From an uncultured Paraprevotella sp. (lineage in GTDB: Bacteria > Bacteroidota > Bacteroidia > Bacteroidales > Bacteroidaceae), in NCBI GenBank assembly GCA_944321525.1, contig CALULQ010000014.1, positions 1-64,000 on the forward strand: 64,000 bases of DNA. Direction: 5' to 3'. The first letter of the stretch is position 1. Each line of letters opens with the position of its first letter. A program made the position numbers and the translations under genes. Shown here one piece after another: positions 53,267 to 62,030 of this stretch. Below the pieces are notes generated by a model. The model did not search any database. It saw only the letters and a program-made list of their open reading frames with translations, and was not told where the DNA came from.

Positions 53267-53299
53267 GGGGGCGCGTCCGTCCGGTACGGATGCGCCCCC
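53267..53299 (+). terminator. Hairpin after the outer membrane protein gene
   Basis: GGGGGCGCGTCCGT (53267-53280) / ACGGATGCGCCCCC (53286-53299), with one G-T pair, 30 nt after the stop codon. No U-tract, as with the other GC-rich hairpins in this window. Confidence 0.55.
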
Positions 53300-53382
53300 G
53301 CCGTCATTCCCCACACCCGGCCGGATGAAACGGCACCGCCGTCGGGAAAACGAAGGGACGACAGACGGAAAATGAGGCAAGG

Positions 53383-53459
53383 CCTTGCGGAGCGGCGAAT
53401 TGTACTCTGCGGCAAGTACTCGAGTACTTTCCGCAAAGTACGCTGACGGACTCCGCAAG
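53383..53459. repeat. Modular GTAC palindrome, copy 7 (two units, with outer arms)
   Basis: Units GTACTCTGCGGCAAGTAC (53402-53419) and GTACTTTCCGCAAAGTAC (53424-53441) with TCGA linker. Outer arms CCTTGCGGA (53383-53391) and TCCGCAAG (53452-53459) lie 10 nt outside the core, as in copy 1, but in the opposite orientation. Between the outer membrane protein gene and the SGNH gene. Confidence 0.9.
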
Positions 53460-53559
53460 AGGTTTCAATAAAGCCAGGTGAAACGCGACCCGCCCCGCAG
53501 CATAATAGGGAACCGTTTCTTATTTCCCGCAAAAAAGGCTCTATCTCACTTTTTTGTCG

Positions 53560-53568
53560 TACCTTTGC
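53560..53568 (+). promoter_or_regulatory. Putative SGNH operon promoter -7 box
   Basis: TACCTTTGC matches TAnnTTTGC, 31 nt before the ATG of the first SGNH gene. Confidence 0.55.
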
Positions 53569-53599
53569 CCAGTTTTTACACCAAACCCCAAGAAACGAG

Positions 53600-55189
53600 A
53601 TGAAAATCGGACACATCGTTTGCTTTATCTTCTCCGTCATCGGCCTGCTGGCCCTCGTGGCCTACTTTTTCCCGCAAGAGGGCGTGGCCGTGGGCGGAGT
53701 GGAGTTGCGCTTCCCCACGCTGGCAGAGGTGCTCCAAACCGAGGAAGAAGAAATCCCGGCGGACACCATACCCGAGGACACGCTCACCACGGAAGAGCTG
53801 ATGCAGCTGCGCATGGACGCGCTCAAGGCGGAAAAGGAAAGCGAATTCCTCGACTACTGCCGGACCAACCCGGCGCGCATCTACATGCCGGGCGACAGCA
53901 TAGGCTACCTGGACCCCTTCTTCGACGCCCTTGAGGCGGCCCGCGAACATCCCATGCGCATCATGCACTACGGCGACTCGCAGCTGGAGGGCGACCGCAT
54001 CACGTCAGTGCTGCGCGAAGCTTTCCAGGAACGGTTCGGCGGAAGCGGCGTGGGCCTGGTGCCCGCCGTGCAGACCATCGGCACCTACACGCTCTCGCAA
54101 ACGGCAGAACCGGCAGAACCGGCTCGCCACCTCGTCTACGGACCAAAGACCATGCGGCTCGAAGGGGGCGACTACGGCCCCATGGGGCAGACGGCCACCG
54201 TGGACGGACAGGCCACCTTCAGCTTCACCACCCGCATGCGGGACACCTACCCCAACGCCTCGCGCTTCAGCCAACTCACGCTGATGGCCGGCGCGCCGGT
54301 GGACGCCCGCGCCATCGTGGGACAAGACACGCTGCGGCTCACCCCGGCGCAAGGCAGCGACAACCTTTACTTCTACACCGCCCGGCTGGGCGGGGCGCGC
54401 ACCACGGCCACCCTGACCGTGGAGGGGCAAGCCGACCTCTACGGCATCCTGCTCGACGGTGCGGGCGGCGTGTCGGTGGACAACATCCCCATGCGCGGCT
54501 GCTCGGGCACGGTGTTCACCAGCATCAGCCAGGCAACCCTCGCCCCCTTCTTCCGGCGGGAGAACGTGCGCCTCGTCATCCTGCAATACGGCGGCAACTC
54601 CGTGCCCTACCTGAAAGACCAGAAGGGCATCGACGCCTATATGAACGGGCTGAAACGGCAAATCAACTACCTGCGGAGGCTGCAGCCCGAAGCCTGCTTC
54701 CTCTTCATCGGCCCGTCGGACATGTCGACGTCCATCGAGGGAAAGATGCAGACCTATCCACTGCTGCCCCGCGTGGTGGAGGCGCTGAAGCGAATGGCCA
54801 GCGAAAGCGGCGTGGCCTACTGGGACCTCTATGCGGCCATGGGTGGACGGAACTCCATGATGAAATGGGTGGACAGCCAGATGGCCGGACCGGACTACGT
54901 GCACTTCACGCCGAAAGGCGCACGCCACGTGGGCAAGATCCTGTACGAGACATTGGAATTCTATCATAAGTTCTACCGCTTCCGCACGGGAAAAGACCGG
55001 CTGAAGCTGAGCGCGGACAGCACGGAACTGGTGGTGGACACGGCGGCCAGCGCCCCCACCCACGTGGCGGCCGACACGGCACACGCCCCGAAACGGACTG
55101 CCGCGGACAGCGCCGCGACGACACGGACGGGACACAAAACGCAGACGGCCACAGACAGCACACGAGGCCACCGGAACAACCCGATATAA
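53600..55189 (+). CDS. SGNH/GDSL hydrolase-fold protein, membrane-anchored
   Basis: 529 residues. One N-terminal TM (IVCFIFSVIGLLALVAYFF) leaves the rest periplasmic. SGNH blocks: MHYGDSQLEGD with Ser127 (block I), QYGGNSV near 332 (block III, Asn) and DYVHFTPKGA with D432 and H435 (block V). This is the catalytic triad of a lipase-like esterase or O-acyltransferase. A low-complexity tail rich in Thr, Ala and Asp follows residue 470. It is the first gene of a cluster with a second SGNH protein and an MBOAT, so acyl transfer to or removal from an exported polysaccharide is the likely role. Confidence 0.9.
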   Translation: MKIGHIVCFIFSVIGLLALVAYFFPQEGVAVGGVELRFPTLAEVLQTEEEEIPADTIPEDTLTTEELMQLRMDALKAEKESEFLDYCRTNPARIYMPGDSIGYLDPFFDALEAAREHPMRIMHYGDSQLEGDRITSVLREAFQERFGGSGVGLVPAVQTIGTYTLSQTAEPAEPARHLVYGPKTMRLEGGDYGPMGQTATVDGQATFSFTTRMRDTYPNASRFSQLTLMAGAPVDARAIVGQDTLRLTPAQGSDNLYFYTARLGGARTTATLTVEGQADLYGILLDGAGGVSVDNIPMRGCSGTVFTSISQATLAPFFRRENVRLVILQYGGNSVPYLKDQKGIDAYMNGLKRQINYLRRLQPEACFLFIGPSDMSTSIEGKMQTYPLLPRVVEALKRMASESGVAYWDLYAAMGGRNSMMKWVDSQMAGPDYVHFTPKGARHVGKILYETLEFYHKFYRFRTGKDRLKLSADSTELVVDTAASAPTHVAADTAHAPKRTAADSAATTRTGHKTQTATDSTRGHRNNPI

Positions 55190-55233
55190 AAAGGTATGAC
55201 CATCGCGAAACCCACACAAACGAAGAAGGAAAC

Positions 55234-56517
55234 ATGCAAATGAAGAAATACAGCACCCTGGCCGCCTGCCTGGCGGCATTCATCCTGCTGGCCTCATGCC
55301 TCATGAAGCCGGAAGCCGCACTGGGAGAACGGCGGGCCACGCTGCGCCCCCTGCCCACCTACCCCTTCATCCGCTATGATGAAAACGCGCTGCAGTTCCC
55401 CGGCGGACACCTGCGGTTCGACACGCTGTACCAACGGCTGGACACGCTGCTGCAAACCGGGAAGGGACGCATCTCCATCGTACACATCGGGGGCAGCCAC
55501 GTGCAGGCGGGCTACCTGAGTCACCAGCTGCGCACGGACTTCGCCACGCTGGGAGACTCCATCGTGACGGAACGCGGACTGGTGTTCCCCTTCCGCATCC
55601 TGCGCACCAACGCACCGCAAAACTACCGCATCACCTACACGGGCCGCTGGGAAAGCACCCGCTGCATCAAGCCCAACGGCACGGACACCCTGGGACTGGC
55701 CGGAGCAGCCGCCAGCACGCGCGACAGCGCTGCCTCGCTCTCGCTCACGCTCAACCTGCGCGACTCGGTGCCGTTCCACTTCACCCGACTGCGCCTGCTG
55801 GGCTATGCCACCGACAGCGCGGCCGTTCCCTACGCCCTGCACCGGGGCGAACGGCTCACGGCGCGCCCCGACACGGCGGCCTGCGGCTACGTGATAGACT
55901 TCCCCGAAGCCTGCACGGAAGCAGACATCCGCTTCAGCCTTCCCGCGGAAGCACGGTTCACCCTAACGGGCATCGTTCCCGAAAACGGGCGCGACGGCAT
56001 CACCTACCACGCCACAGGCATCAACGGAGCCGACGTGCCGGCCTGGCTGCGCTGCGGACACCTGGAGCGCGACCTTCGGCTCGTCCATCCGGACCTGGCC
56101 ATCTTCGGCATCGGCATCAACGACGCCAACGTGCCGCCCGGCCGTTTCGACCCGGAAGCGTTCAAAGCCAACTACCGGCAACTCATCGCCCTGTTCCAGG
56201 CGGCCAATCCGCACTGCGCCCTGCTCTTCGTGACCAACAACGACTGCCTGCTCAACCTGGGTCGCCGCTACGGCAAGCGCACCAACCCCAACACGGCCCG
56301 CGTGGCCTTGGCGATGAAGGAACTGGCCGCGGAATACGGCGGAGCCGTGTGGGACCAGTACGCCATCATGGGCGGCTCGCGCTCCTCGGCCCTGTGGCGC
56401 GGCAAAGGCCTGATGCGCCCCGACCGCATACACTTCACCGCCGAAGGCTACCGGCTCGTCGGCGACCTGCTCTATAACGCCCTGATTACTGATTACTTGG
56501 AAACCAATGGAAATTAA
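55234..56517 (+). CDS. Second SGNH-fold lipoprotein, block I variant GGSH
   Basis: 427 residues. Lipoprotein signal (AACLAAFILLASCLMK, lipobox LASC). SGNH blocks: VHIGGSHVQAGYL, where block I has GGS in place of GDS while keeping Ser; FGIGINDANVP (block III, Asn); PDRIHFTAEGY (block V, Asp/His). The triad is thus present but the Asp next to the Ser is not. It follows the first SGNH gene by 44 bp and overlaps the MBOAT start by 11 bp, suggesting coupled expression. It may pass acyl groups from the MBOAT to glycan in the periplasm, with the first SGNH protein. Confidence 0.88.
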   Translation: MQMKKYSTLAACLAAFILLASCLMKPEAALGERRATLRPLPTYPFIRYDENALQFPGGHLRFDTLYQRLDTLLQTGKGRISIVHIGGSHVQAGYLSHQLRTDFATLGDSIVTERGLVFPFRILRTNAPQNYRITYTGRWESTRCIKPNGTDTLGLAGAAASTRDSAASLSLTLNLRDSVPFHFTRLRLLGYATDSAAVPYALHRGERLTARPDTAACGYVIDFPEACTEADIRFSLPAEARFTLTGIVPENGRDGITYHATGINGADVPAWLRCGHLERDLRLVHPDLAIFGIGINDANVPPGRFDPEAFKANYRQLIALFQAANPHCALLFVTNNDCLLNLGRRYGKRTNPNTARVALAMKELAAEYGGAVWDQYAIMGGSRSSALWRGKGLMRPDRIHFTAEGYRLVGDLLYNALITDYLETNGN

Positions 56518-58375
56518 AGAAAACCTGACGATGCTGTGGGAATACCTGAAGACGGTGTTCTCCTTCGACCCCGAAAGCCCGCTGCTCTTCACGCAGTTCC
56601 AGTTCTGGGCGTTCTTCGCCATCGTCTTTGCCGTGTTCGCGCTCTTCCGCAACAAGCGTCTGCTGCGCAACACCTACCTGTTCTTCATCAGCGTCCTGTT
56701 CTACTACAAGACGAGCGGGCTGTTCTTCGGCCTGCTGCTTTTCGTCACCCTCAGCGACTTCATCATCGCCCAGTTCATCCACGCCAGCCGGGCGCAGTGG
56801 GCCAAGAAACTGTTCCTCATCCTGAGCGTGACGATAGACCTCTCCATCCTGTGCTACTTCAAATATGCCTACTTCTTCGCCGACCTGGTCAACACGCTCT
56901 GCGGCACGTCGCTCGAAGTGACAAACATCCTGGCCGAAGGCTTCAACCGGGCTGTGGGCGAACCGGTGTTCAGCATCGACCGCATCATCCTGCCGGTGGG
57001 CATCTCGTTCTACACCTTCCAAATCATCAGCTACACGGCGGACGTGTATAAGGGGGAAGTGAAACCCGTGCGCAACTTCTTCGACTTCGGATTCTACGTC
57101 ACCTTCTTCCCCCAACTCGTGGCAGGGCCCATCGTGAAGGCCAGCGACTTCATTCCCCAGCTCTACCGGAAATACTGCCTGAGCCGGCTGCAGTTCGGCA
57201 TGGCCGTGTTCTGGATTCTCAACGGACTGCTCAAGAAAGTCATCCTGAGCGACTACATCGCGGTGAACTTCATCGACCGCGTGTTCGAAAACCCGATGCT
57301 CTTCTCCGGCTTCGAGAACCTTATGGCCCTCTTCGCCTATTCGCTGCAGGTGTATGCCGACTTCTCGGGCTACACGGACATCGCCATCGGCCTCTCGCTG
57401 CTCATGGGCTTCCACCTGCCGCGCAACTTCAACTCGCCATACAAGGCCCCCAACTGCAGCAACTTCTGGAAACGCTGGCACATCTCGCTGTCGCGCTGGC
57501 TACAGACTTACCTCTACATTCCCTTGGGCGGCAACCGCAACTCCACCTTCGGCACGTACTTCTGGATTCTGACCATCACGCTGGCCGCCTTGGTGCTGTC
57601 GGGCAACCCCTACATCGCCGTGGGCGTGCTGCTGCTAGCTGCCGCCGTGGTCTACACCGGTCTGCGCTACCCCGACCGGCGACGGAAAATCTGGGCCAAC
57701 CTGAATTCCATGATTACCATGCTGCTGGGCGGACTTTGGCACGGCGCAAGCTGCAACTTCATGGTGTGGGGCGGCCTGAACGGCGTGGGCATGATTGTCT
57801 ACAAGTTCTGGCGCGACTTCCGCCCGTTCTACCAATTGCTTTGGGCGCTGTTCTTCCTCGGCCTCGTGTGGGTGTTCTCGGTGTTCTATCCCGCTCCGGT
57901 GTGGAACATGTTCCTCGTGTTCATGCTCTTCATCGCGGGCAGCGCGCTCATCAAGTTCCTCTACGTGGCCAGCAAGGTGCGTTGGCATGTGGGTTGGATA
58001 GGCCATGCGTGGGCCGTGTGGGTCACGTTCGTGTTCATCACCTTCACCCGCCTGTTCTTCCGTTCGGGTTCCAACCTCGACCCCGCCGTGGCCAACGAGA
58101 CGGCATGGCGCATCGCCTCGGAGATGGTGAACCAGATAGGCTCGGCCTGGAACGCCAACGTGGGCGACATCATCCTGGCCTACAACAAGGTGTTCGGCCT
58201 CTTCCTGCTGGGCATGGTCATCCATTGGCTGCCCGACAACTGGAAGCGCCGCTACCGCATCTGGTTCGCCCGCACGCCGCTGCCGCTGATGGCCCTCCTC
58301 GTGGTGGCCGCCGTGTTCGTCCTCTACCAGTTCGTCACAGCCGAGATGCAGCCGTTCATCTACTTCCAGTTCTAA
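56507..58375 (+). CDS. MBOAT family O-acyltransferase (AlgI/DltB-like)
   Basis: 622 residues, about twelve TM segments. Signatures of AlgI-type MBOATs: VGISFYTFQIISYTADVYKGE, FFPQLVAGPIVKASDFIPQL, GLLKKVILSDYIAVN, QVYADFSGYTDIAIGLSLLMGF, NFWKRWHISLSRWLQTYLYIPLGGNR and the catalytic His in LGGLWHGASCNFMVWGGLNG (near 412). It moves acyl (acetyl) groups across the inner membrane to periplasmic acceptors. It is the last gene of the three-gene set with two SGNH proteins, the layout of polysaccharide O-acetylation systems. Which glycan is modified cannot be told. Confidence 0.93.
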   Translation: MEIKENLTMLWEYLKTVFSFDPESPLLFTQFQFWAFFAIVFAVFALFRNKRLLRNTYLFFISVLFYYKTSGLFFGLLLFVTLSDFIIAQFIHASRAQWAKKLFLILSVTIDLSILCYFKYAYFFADLVNTLCGTSLEVTNILAEGFNRAVGEPVFSIDRIILPVGISFYTFQIISYTADVYKGEVKPVRNFFDFGFYVTFFPQLVAGPIVKASDFIPQLYRKYCLSRLQFGMAVFWILNGLLKKVILSDYIAVNFIDRVFENPMLFSGFENLMALFAYSLQVYADFSGYTDIAIGLSLLMGFHLPRNFNSPYKAPNCSNFWKRWHISLSRWLQTYLYIPLGGNRNSTFGTYFWILTITLAALVLSGNPYIAVGVLLLAAAVVYTGLRYPDRRRKIWANLNSMITMLLGGLWHGASCNFMVWGGLNGVGMIVYKFWRDFRPFYQLLWALFFLGLVWVFSVFYPAPVWNMFLVFMLFIAGSALIKFLYVASKVRWHVGWIGHAWAVWVTFVFITFTRLFFRSGSNLDPAVANETAWRIASEMVNQIGSAWNANVGDIILAYNKVFGLFLLGMVIHWLPDNWKRRYRIWFARTPLPLMALLVVAAVFVLYQFVTAEMQPFIYFQF

Positions 58376-58430
58376 GCATTCAATCTGCAAAAAAGGAAAA
58401 GAAATATTTGGAAACGTCGAGTTTTTGACC

Positions 58431-58438
58431 CATCTTTG
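58431..58438 (+). promoter_or_regulatory. Putative MATE gene promoter (-33 and -7)
   Basis: -7 box CATCTTTG (one mismatch) with -33 TTTG at 58407-58410, exactly 20 bp upstream, as for dnaN. Confidence 0.5.
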
Positions 58439-58480
58439 CACCCGCAAAAGAAGAGACGTTTTGTAATCCTCATCGGAGGG

Positions 58481-58543
58481 CAATCGAAATGCCGGACAAG
58501 ATGACTGGGTAAAACCAATCAGCTTGTCCGGCATTTCCGGTTG
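58481..58543 (+). promoter_or_regulatory. Long leader hairpin upstream of the MATE gene
   Basis: GAAATGCCGGACAAG (58486-58500) / CTTGTCCGGCATTTC (58523-58537) form a perfect 15-bp stem, extended by CAATC/CGGTTG. The loop can pair again (TGGGT-AAA-ACCA). It lies in the leader, 24 nt before the MATE ATG, after the promoter. No U-tract, so it is either a leader control element or a processing site. Confidence 0.6.
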
Positions 58544-58566
58544 CAGGCAACGACTCATAATATAAC

Positions 58567-59907
58567 ATGTATATGAAAGAACTCGACTTGACGCAAGGAA
58601 GCGTGCCTAAAGTGTTGTTGCAGTTCGCGCTGCCGTTCCTGCTGGCCAACCTGCTGCAAGCCCTCTACGGCGGGGCGGACCTGTTCGTGGTGGGCCTCTA
58701 TGACGACGCGGCCAGCGTGGCGGGCGTGGCCATCGGAAGTCAGGTGATGCAGACCGTCACGGGCATCATCCTGGGCCTGACCACGGGAACCACCATCCTC
58801 ATCGCCATCGCCACGGGAGCCAAGGACGACCGGCAGACGGCACGCACCATCGGCACGTCCGTCTGGCTTTTCGCCCTCGTGGGATTCGCACTCACGCTCG
58901 TCATGGTGGCGTTGCACACTCCAATCGCCCGACTGATGCACACTCCCGCTGAAGCCATGGCCGACACACGGCACTATCTGCTGATTTGTTCGGCGGGCAT
59001 ACCGTTCATCATGGGCTACAACGTGGTCTGCGGCATCCTGCGCGGATTGGGCGACTCGCGCACACCGCTCTACTTCGTAGGGCTGGCCTGCACCATCAAC
59101 ATCATCCTCGACTTCCTTCTCGTGGGCGGCTTCCACCTGCGGGCAGCCGGAGCGGCCATCGCCACCGTAGCCTCGCAGGGCATCAGCTTCGCCACCGCCT
59201 TATGGTTCCTTCACCGACGCGGATTCCACTTTGCCTTCTCCCGCCGTGACATCCGGCTCGACGGCCCGCTGTCCCAACGCATCGTGAAGCTGGGCGCCCC
59301 CATCGCCCTTCAGGACGCACTCGTCAACGTGTCGTTCCTGCTCATCACCGTCATTGTCAACCAAATGGGAGTCATTGCCTCGGCTGCGCTCGGCGTGGTG
59401 GAGAAAATCATCACGTTCGCCATGCTGCCGCCCATGGCCATTTCTTCTGCGGTAGCCGCCATGACGGCACAAAACTACGGCGCGGGCCTCATCCGCCGCA
59501 TGAACCTCTGCCTGCGCTCGGGCATCGGCATGGCTCTGGTGTTTGGCGTCAGCGTATGCGCCTATTCCCAGTTCCTGCCGGAAACGCTGACGGGCATCTT
59601 CACCCACGACCCTGCCGTGGTGTCCATGGGAGCGGACTACCTGCGCGGCTACAGCATCGACTGCATCATAGTCAGCTTCGTGTTCTGCATCAACTCCTAC
59701 TTCAGCGGGCAGGGCAACTCATGGTTTCCCATGGTGCACAGCCTGATTGCCACCTTTCTGTTCCGCATCCCGCTGTCGTGGGCATTCAGCCACATTGACC
59801 CTTCTTCTCTCTTCTGGATGGGGTATGCTCCACCGGCAGCCACCTGCGTGTCGTTGCTAATCTGCTTCTGGTACCTGCGGCGACAGGCTCAGAAACAAGC
59901 TCAGTAG
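58567..59907 (+). CDS. MATE family efflux transporter
   Basis: 446 residues with twelve TM segments in two six-helix halves. The first half starts LDLTQGSVPKVLLQFALPFLLANLLQALYGGADLFVVG (in parts), the family signature of MATE/DinF transporters, and the second half restarts near residue 235 (VKLGAPIALQDALVNVSFLLITVIVNQMG). They pump drugs or metabolites out with Na+ or H+ gradients; Na+ would suit an organism with NQR. A long hairpin precedes the start codon. No operon partner. Confidence 0.93.
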   Translation: MYMKELDLTQGSVPKVLLQFALPFLLANLLQALYGGADLFVVGLYDDAASVAGVAIGSQVMQTVTGIILGLTTGTTILIAIATGAKDDRQTARTIGTSVWLFALVGFALTLVMVALHTPIARLMHTPAEAMADTRHYLLICSAGIPFIMGYNVVCGILRGLGDSRTPLYFVGLACTINIILDFLLVGGFHLRAAGAAIATVASQGISFATALWFLHRRGFHFAFSRRDIRLDGPLSQRIVKLGAPIALQDALVNVSFLLITVIVNQMGVIASAALGVVEKIITFAMLPPMAISSAVAAMTAQNYGAGLIRRMNLCLRSGIGMALVFGVSVCAYSQFLPETLTGIFTHDPAVVSMGADYLRGYSIDCIIVSFVFCINSYFSGQGNSWFPMVHSLIATFLFRIPLSWAFSHIDPSSLFWMGYAPPAATCVSLLICFWYLRRQAQKQAQ

Positions 59908-60743
59908 GAATACAGTGAGGACGGCCGTATATTCCAGCGATTCCGGGAAGGGAAGAAAGACGGCCCTCGGAAACTCCCTGGCCTGTTTCGGTGGCGCCGG
60001 CCGCCTCCTGTCGCGAAGGCGCCAAAAGAGCTGCGGACGGCAACAAGTCCCCAAATGACACTTTGTCAAAACGTCAAGACAGCCCCTGCGAGAACCGCAC
60101 AAACGGACGCGAGACGGGAACAGGACGGAAATGCGCGAGCCTAGCGCGCCCAATGGAATGCAGGATGAAAGCCGAAAGCCGGTTTCCGCTACATTTTGCC
60201 GTCCGCCGCGGAACGCCGTGCGGCAGGCCCCCTTCCCCCGCGTCAGCCCCGCAAGGGGAATGGCTTGCAAAAGGACAAACGGGATTTGCACGCAGACGGA
60301 CTCCAGCCGGAACGGGAAAGGCCTTCCTAAACCCCGTTTTTCCCGTCTTCCTTCACCCGCAGGAACTGCCTTGCGGCAAAAAAGTTTCGTCTTTGCGGAA
60401 GGCGGTTCGTTTCTTTGCGGAAGGCGACTCTGTTTTTACCGCGAAAAAACAAGCGCAGGGACAGAGAAATGCTCCATACAAACAGTTTCTCCACCCGGTT
60501 TTTAACACTCCGGCTCCTGCTTGCGGCCGGCCGTCCTGCCACGGAAACACGGAAGCGGAAGGAAAACCTTTCTTCTTGGCAAGAAATGCCGTAGTTGAGT
60601 GACAATCCGACACGGGCTTTGTTGCAGGTCCCCACTGAATTTCTACTGAGCCCAGAAACAGACAACGTGAAAAAAGTAATAAGCCCCCGGGGATGCTCTC
60701 CTCGGGGCTTATTACTTTCAATAACTCTTCCTTGGATGAAGAA
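59908..60743. other. 836-bp convergent gap between MATE gene and nqrF
   Basis: No gene supported. A 15-bp direct repeat TCTTTGCGGAAGGCG (60390-60404 and 60412-60426) has a 22-bp period, and CCTTGCGG(C) lies about 10 nt before it, so it may be a decayed relative of the modular GTAC palindromes. The nqr terminator is at 60673-60718. The rest shows no features. Confidence 0.55.
60673..60718 (-). terminator. Terminator of the nqr operon
   Basis: Perfect 15-bp stem AAAGTAATAAGCCCC (60673-60687) / GGGGCTTATTACTTT (60704-60718). On the minus strand it runs into T-rich sequence. It is 26 nt beyond the nqrF stop and may also serve rightward transcripts. Confidence 0.85.
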
Positions 60744-62012
60744 CTATCCGCCGAAGTTATCGTACATGATGGATTCAGGATCTACGCCCAAGCCATCGAG
60801 CATGTTGACCACGGCATTCGACATCGGGCCGGGGCCGCACATGTAGTACTCGATATCCTCGGGAGCCTCATGGTCCTTCAGATAGGTATCGTACATCACC
60901 TTATGCACAAAGCCCGGAGTGTACTTCACGCCGGCAGCATCGGCTGCGGGGTCCGGACGGTCCAAAGCCAAGTGGAAATGGAAGTTGGGGAACTCCTTCT
61001 CCAAGTTCAGGAAATCGTCCAAGTAGAACACCTCGTTCAGGGCACGTGCGCCGTAGAAGTAGTGCATCTCGCGGTCGCGCGTGTTCAGCGTCTTGGTCAT
61101 GTGCATGATTTGCGCACGCAACGGAGCCATACCGGCACCACCGCCGACCCAAATCATCTCCTTCTTGCTGTCGAAATGCGGATGGAAGTCTCCGTAGGGA
61201 CCGCTCATCACCACCTTGTCGCCCGGCTTGAGGGTGAAGATGTAAGACGAAGCGATACCCGGGTTCACGTCCATGAAGCCGCTGCGGTCCGGCTTGAACG
61301 GAGGAGTGGCGATACGCACGGTCAACATGAACACGTCGCCCTCGGCCGGATAGTTGGCCATGGAGTAGGCACGGACAGTCGGTTCCGTATTGACACACTT
61401 CAACGGGAAGAGGCCGAACTTCTTCCAAGCGGGCAAGTACTCGTCGCCAATGAGGCTCTTGTCGATGTCCTTGTCGTAATCGATGGTGAACGTCGGTATC
61501 TTAATCTGAGCATACGAGCCGGGGAGGAAGTCCATGTGGGCACCCTTGGGCAACTGCACCTTGAATTCCTTGATGAACGTGGCCACGTTCTTGTTGCTGA
61601 TGACGGTACATTCGTATTCCTTCACGCCCATGACGGATTCGGGCACCTTGATGGCCAAGTCGCCCTTCACTTTGCACTGGCATCCCAGACGCCAATGGTC
61701 CTTGATTTGCTTGCGGGTGAAATGTCCCTTCTCAGAGTCGAGGATTTCGCCACCGCCTTCCACCACCTGGCACTTGCACTGGCCGCAAGAGCCCTTGCCG
61801 CCGCAAGCCGAAGACAAGTAGATGCCTTGCTCCGAAAGAGTGGAGAGCAGGCTGCTGCCCTGAGCCACAGAGATGACCTTGTCGCCATTGATAGTGATGT
61901 TCACGTTTCCGCTCGGAGACAAATACTTCTTGGCTACAAGCAGGATGATGACCAAGAGGAGGATTGTAACGAGGAATACGCCAATGCTCGCATAAATAAA
62001 ATTCATATCCAT
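60744..62012 (-). CDS. nqrF: Na+-NQR subunit F (NADH dehydrogenase, 2Fe-2S, FAD)
   Basis: 422 residues. N-terminal TM (FIYASIGVFLVTILLLVIILLVA), then a plant-type ferredoxin domain with C70, C76, C79 and C111 (ACGGKGSCGQC … GCQC), FAD-binding RAYSMANYP and a ferredoxin-reductase/NAD domain (VMSGPYGDF; WVGGGAGMAPLRAQI; YYMCGPGPM). It accepts electrons from NADH and passes them via FAD and the [2Fe-2S] cluster into the Na+ pump. Last gene of the operon; spacing to nqrE is 18 bp. Confidence 0.97.
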   Translation of the reverse strand: MDMNFIYASIGVFLVTILLLVIILLVAKKYLSPSGNVNITINGDKVISVAQGSSLLSTLSEQGIYLSSACGGKGSCGQCKCQVVEGGGEILDSEKGHFTRKQIKDHWRLGCQCKVKGDLAIKVPESVMGVKEYECTVISNKNVATFIKEFKVQLPKGAHMDFLPGSYAQIKIPTFTIDYDKDIDKSLIGDEYLPAWKKFGLFPLKCVNTEPTVRAYSMANYPAEGDVFMLTVRIATPPFKPDRSGFMDVNPGIASSYIFTLKPGDKVVMSGPYGDFHPHFDSKKEMIWVGGGAGMAPLRAQIMHMTKTLNTRDREMHYFYGARALNEVFYLDDFLNLEKEFPNFHFHLALDRPDPAADAAGVKYTPGFVHKVMYDTYLKDHEAPEDIEYYMCGPGPMSNAVVNMLDGLGVDPESIMYDNFGG

Positions 62013-62030
62013 TGTTCTATTCCTTTCCTT

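Noticed and set aside
5426..53459. Short open frames across the palindromic elements, as genes
   Set aside because: Peptides such as VLEYSPQST recur only because the repeats are translated; they have no start signals and differ in frame.
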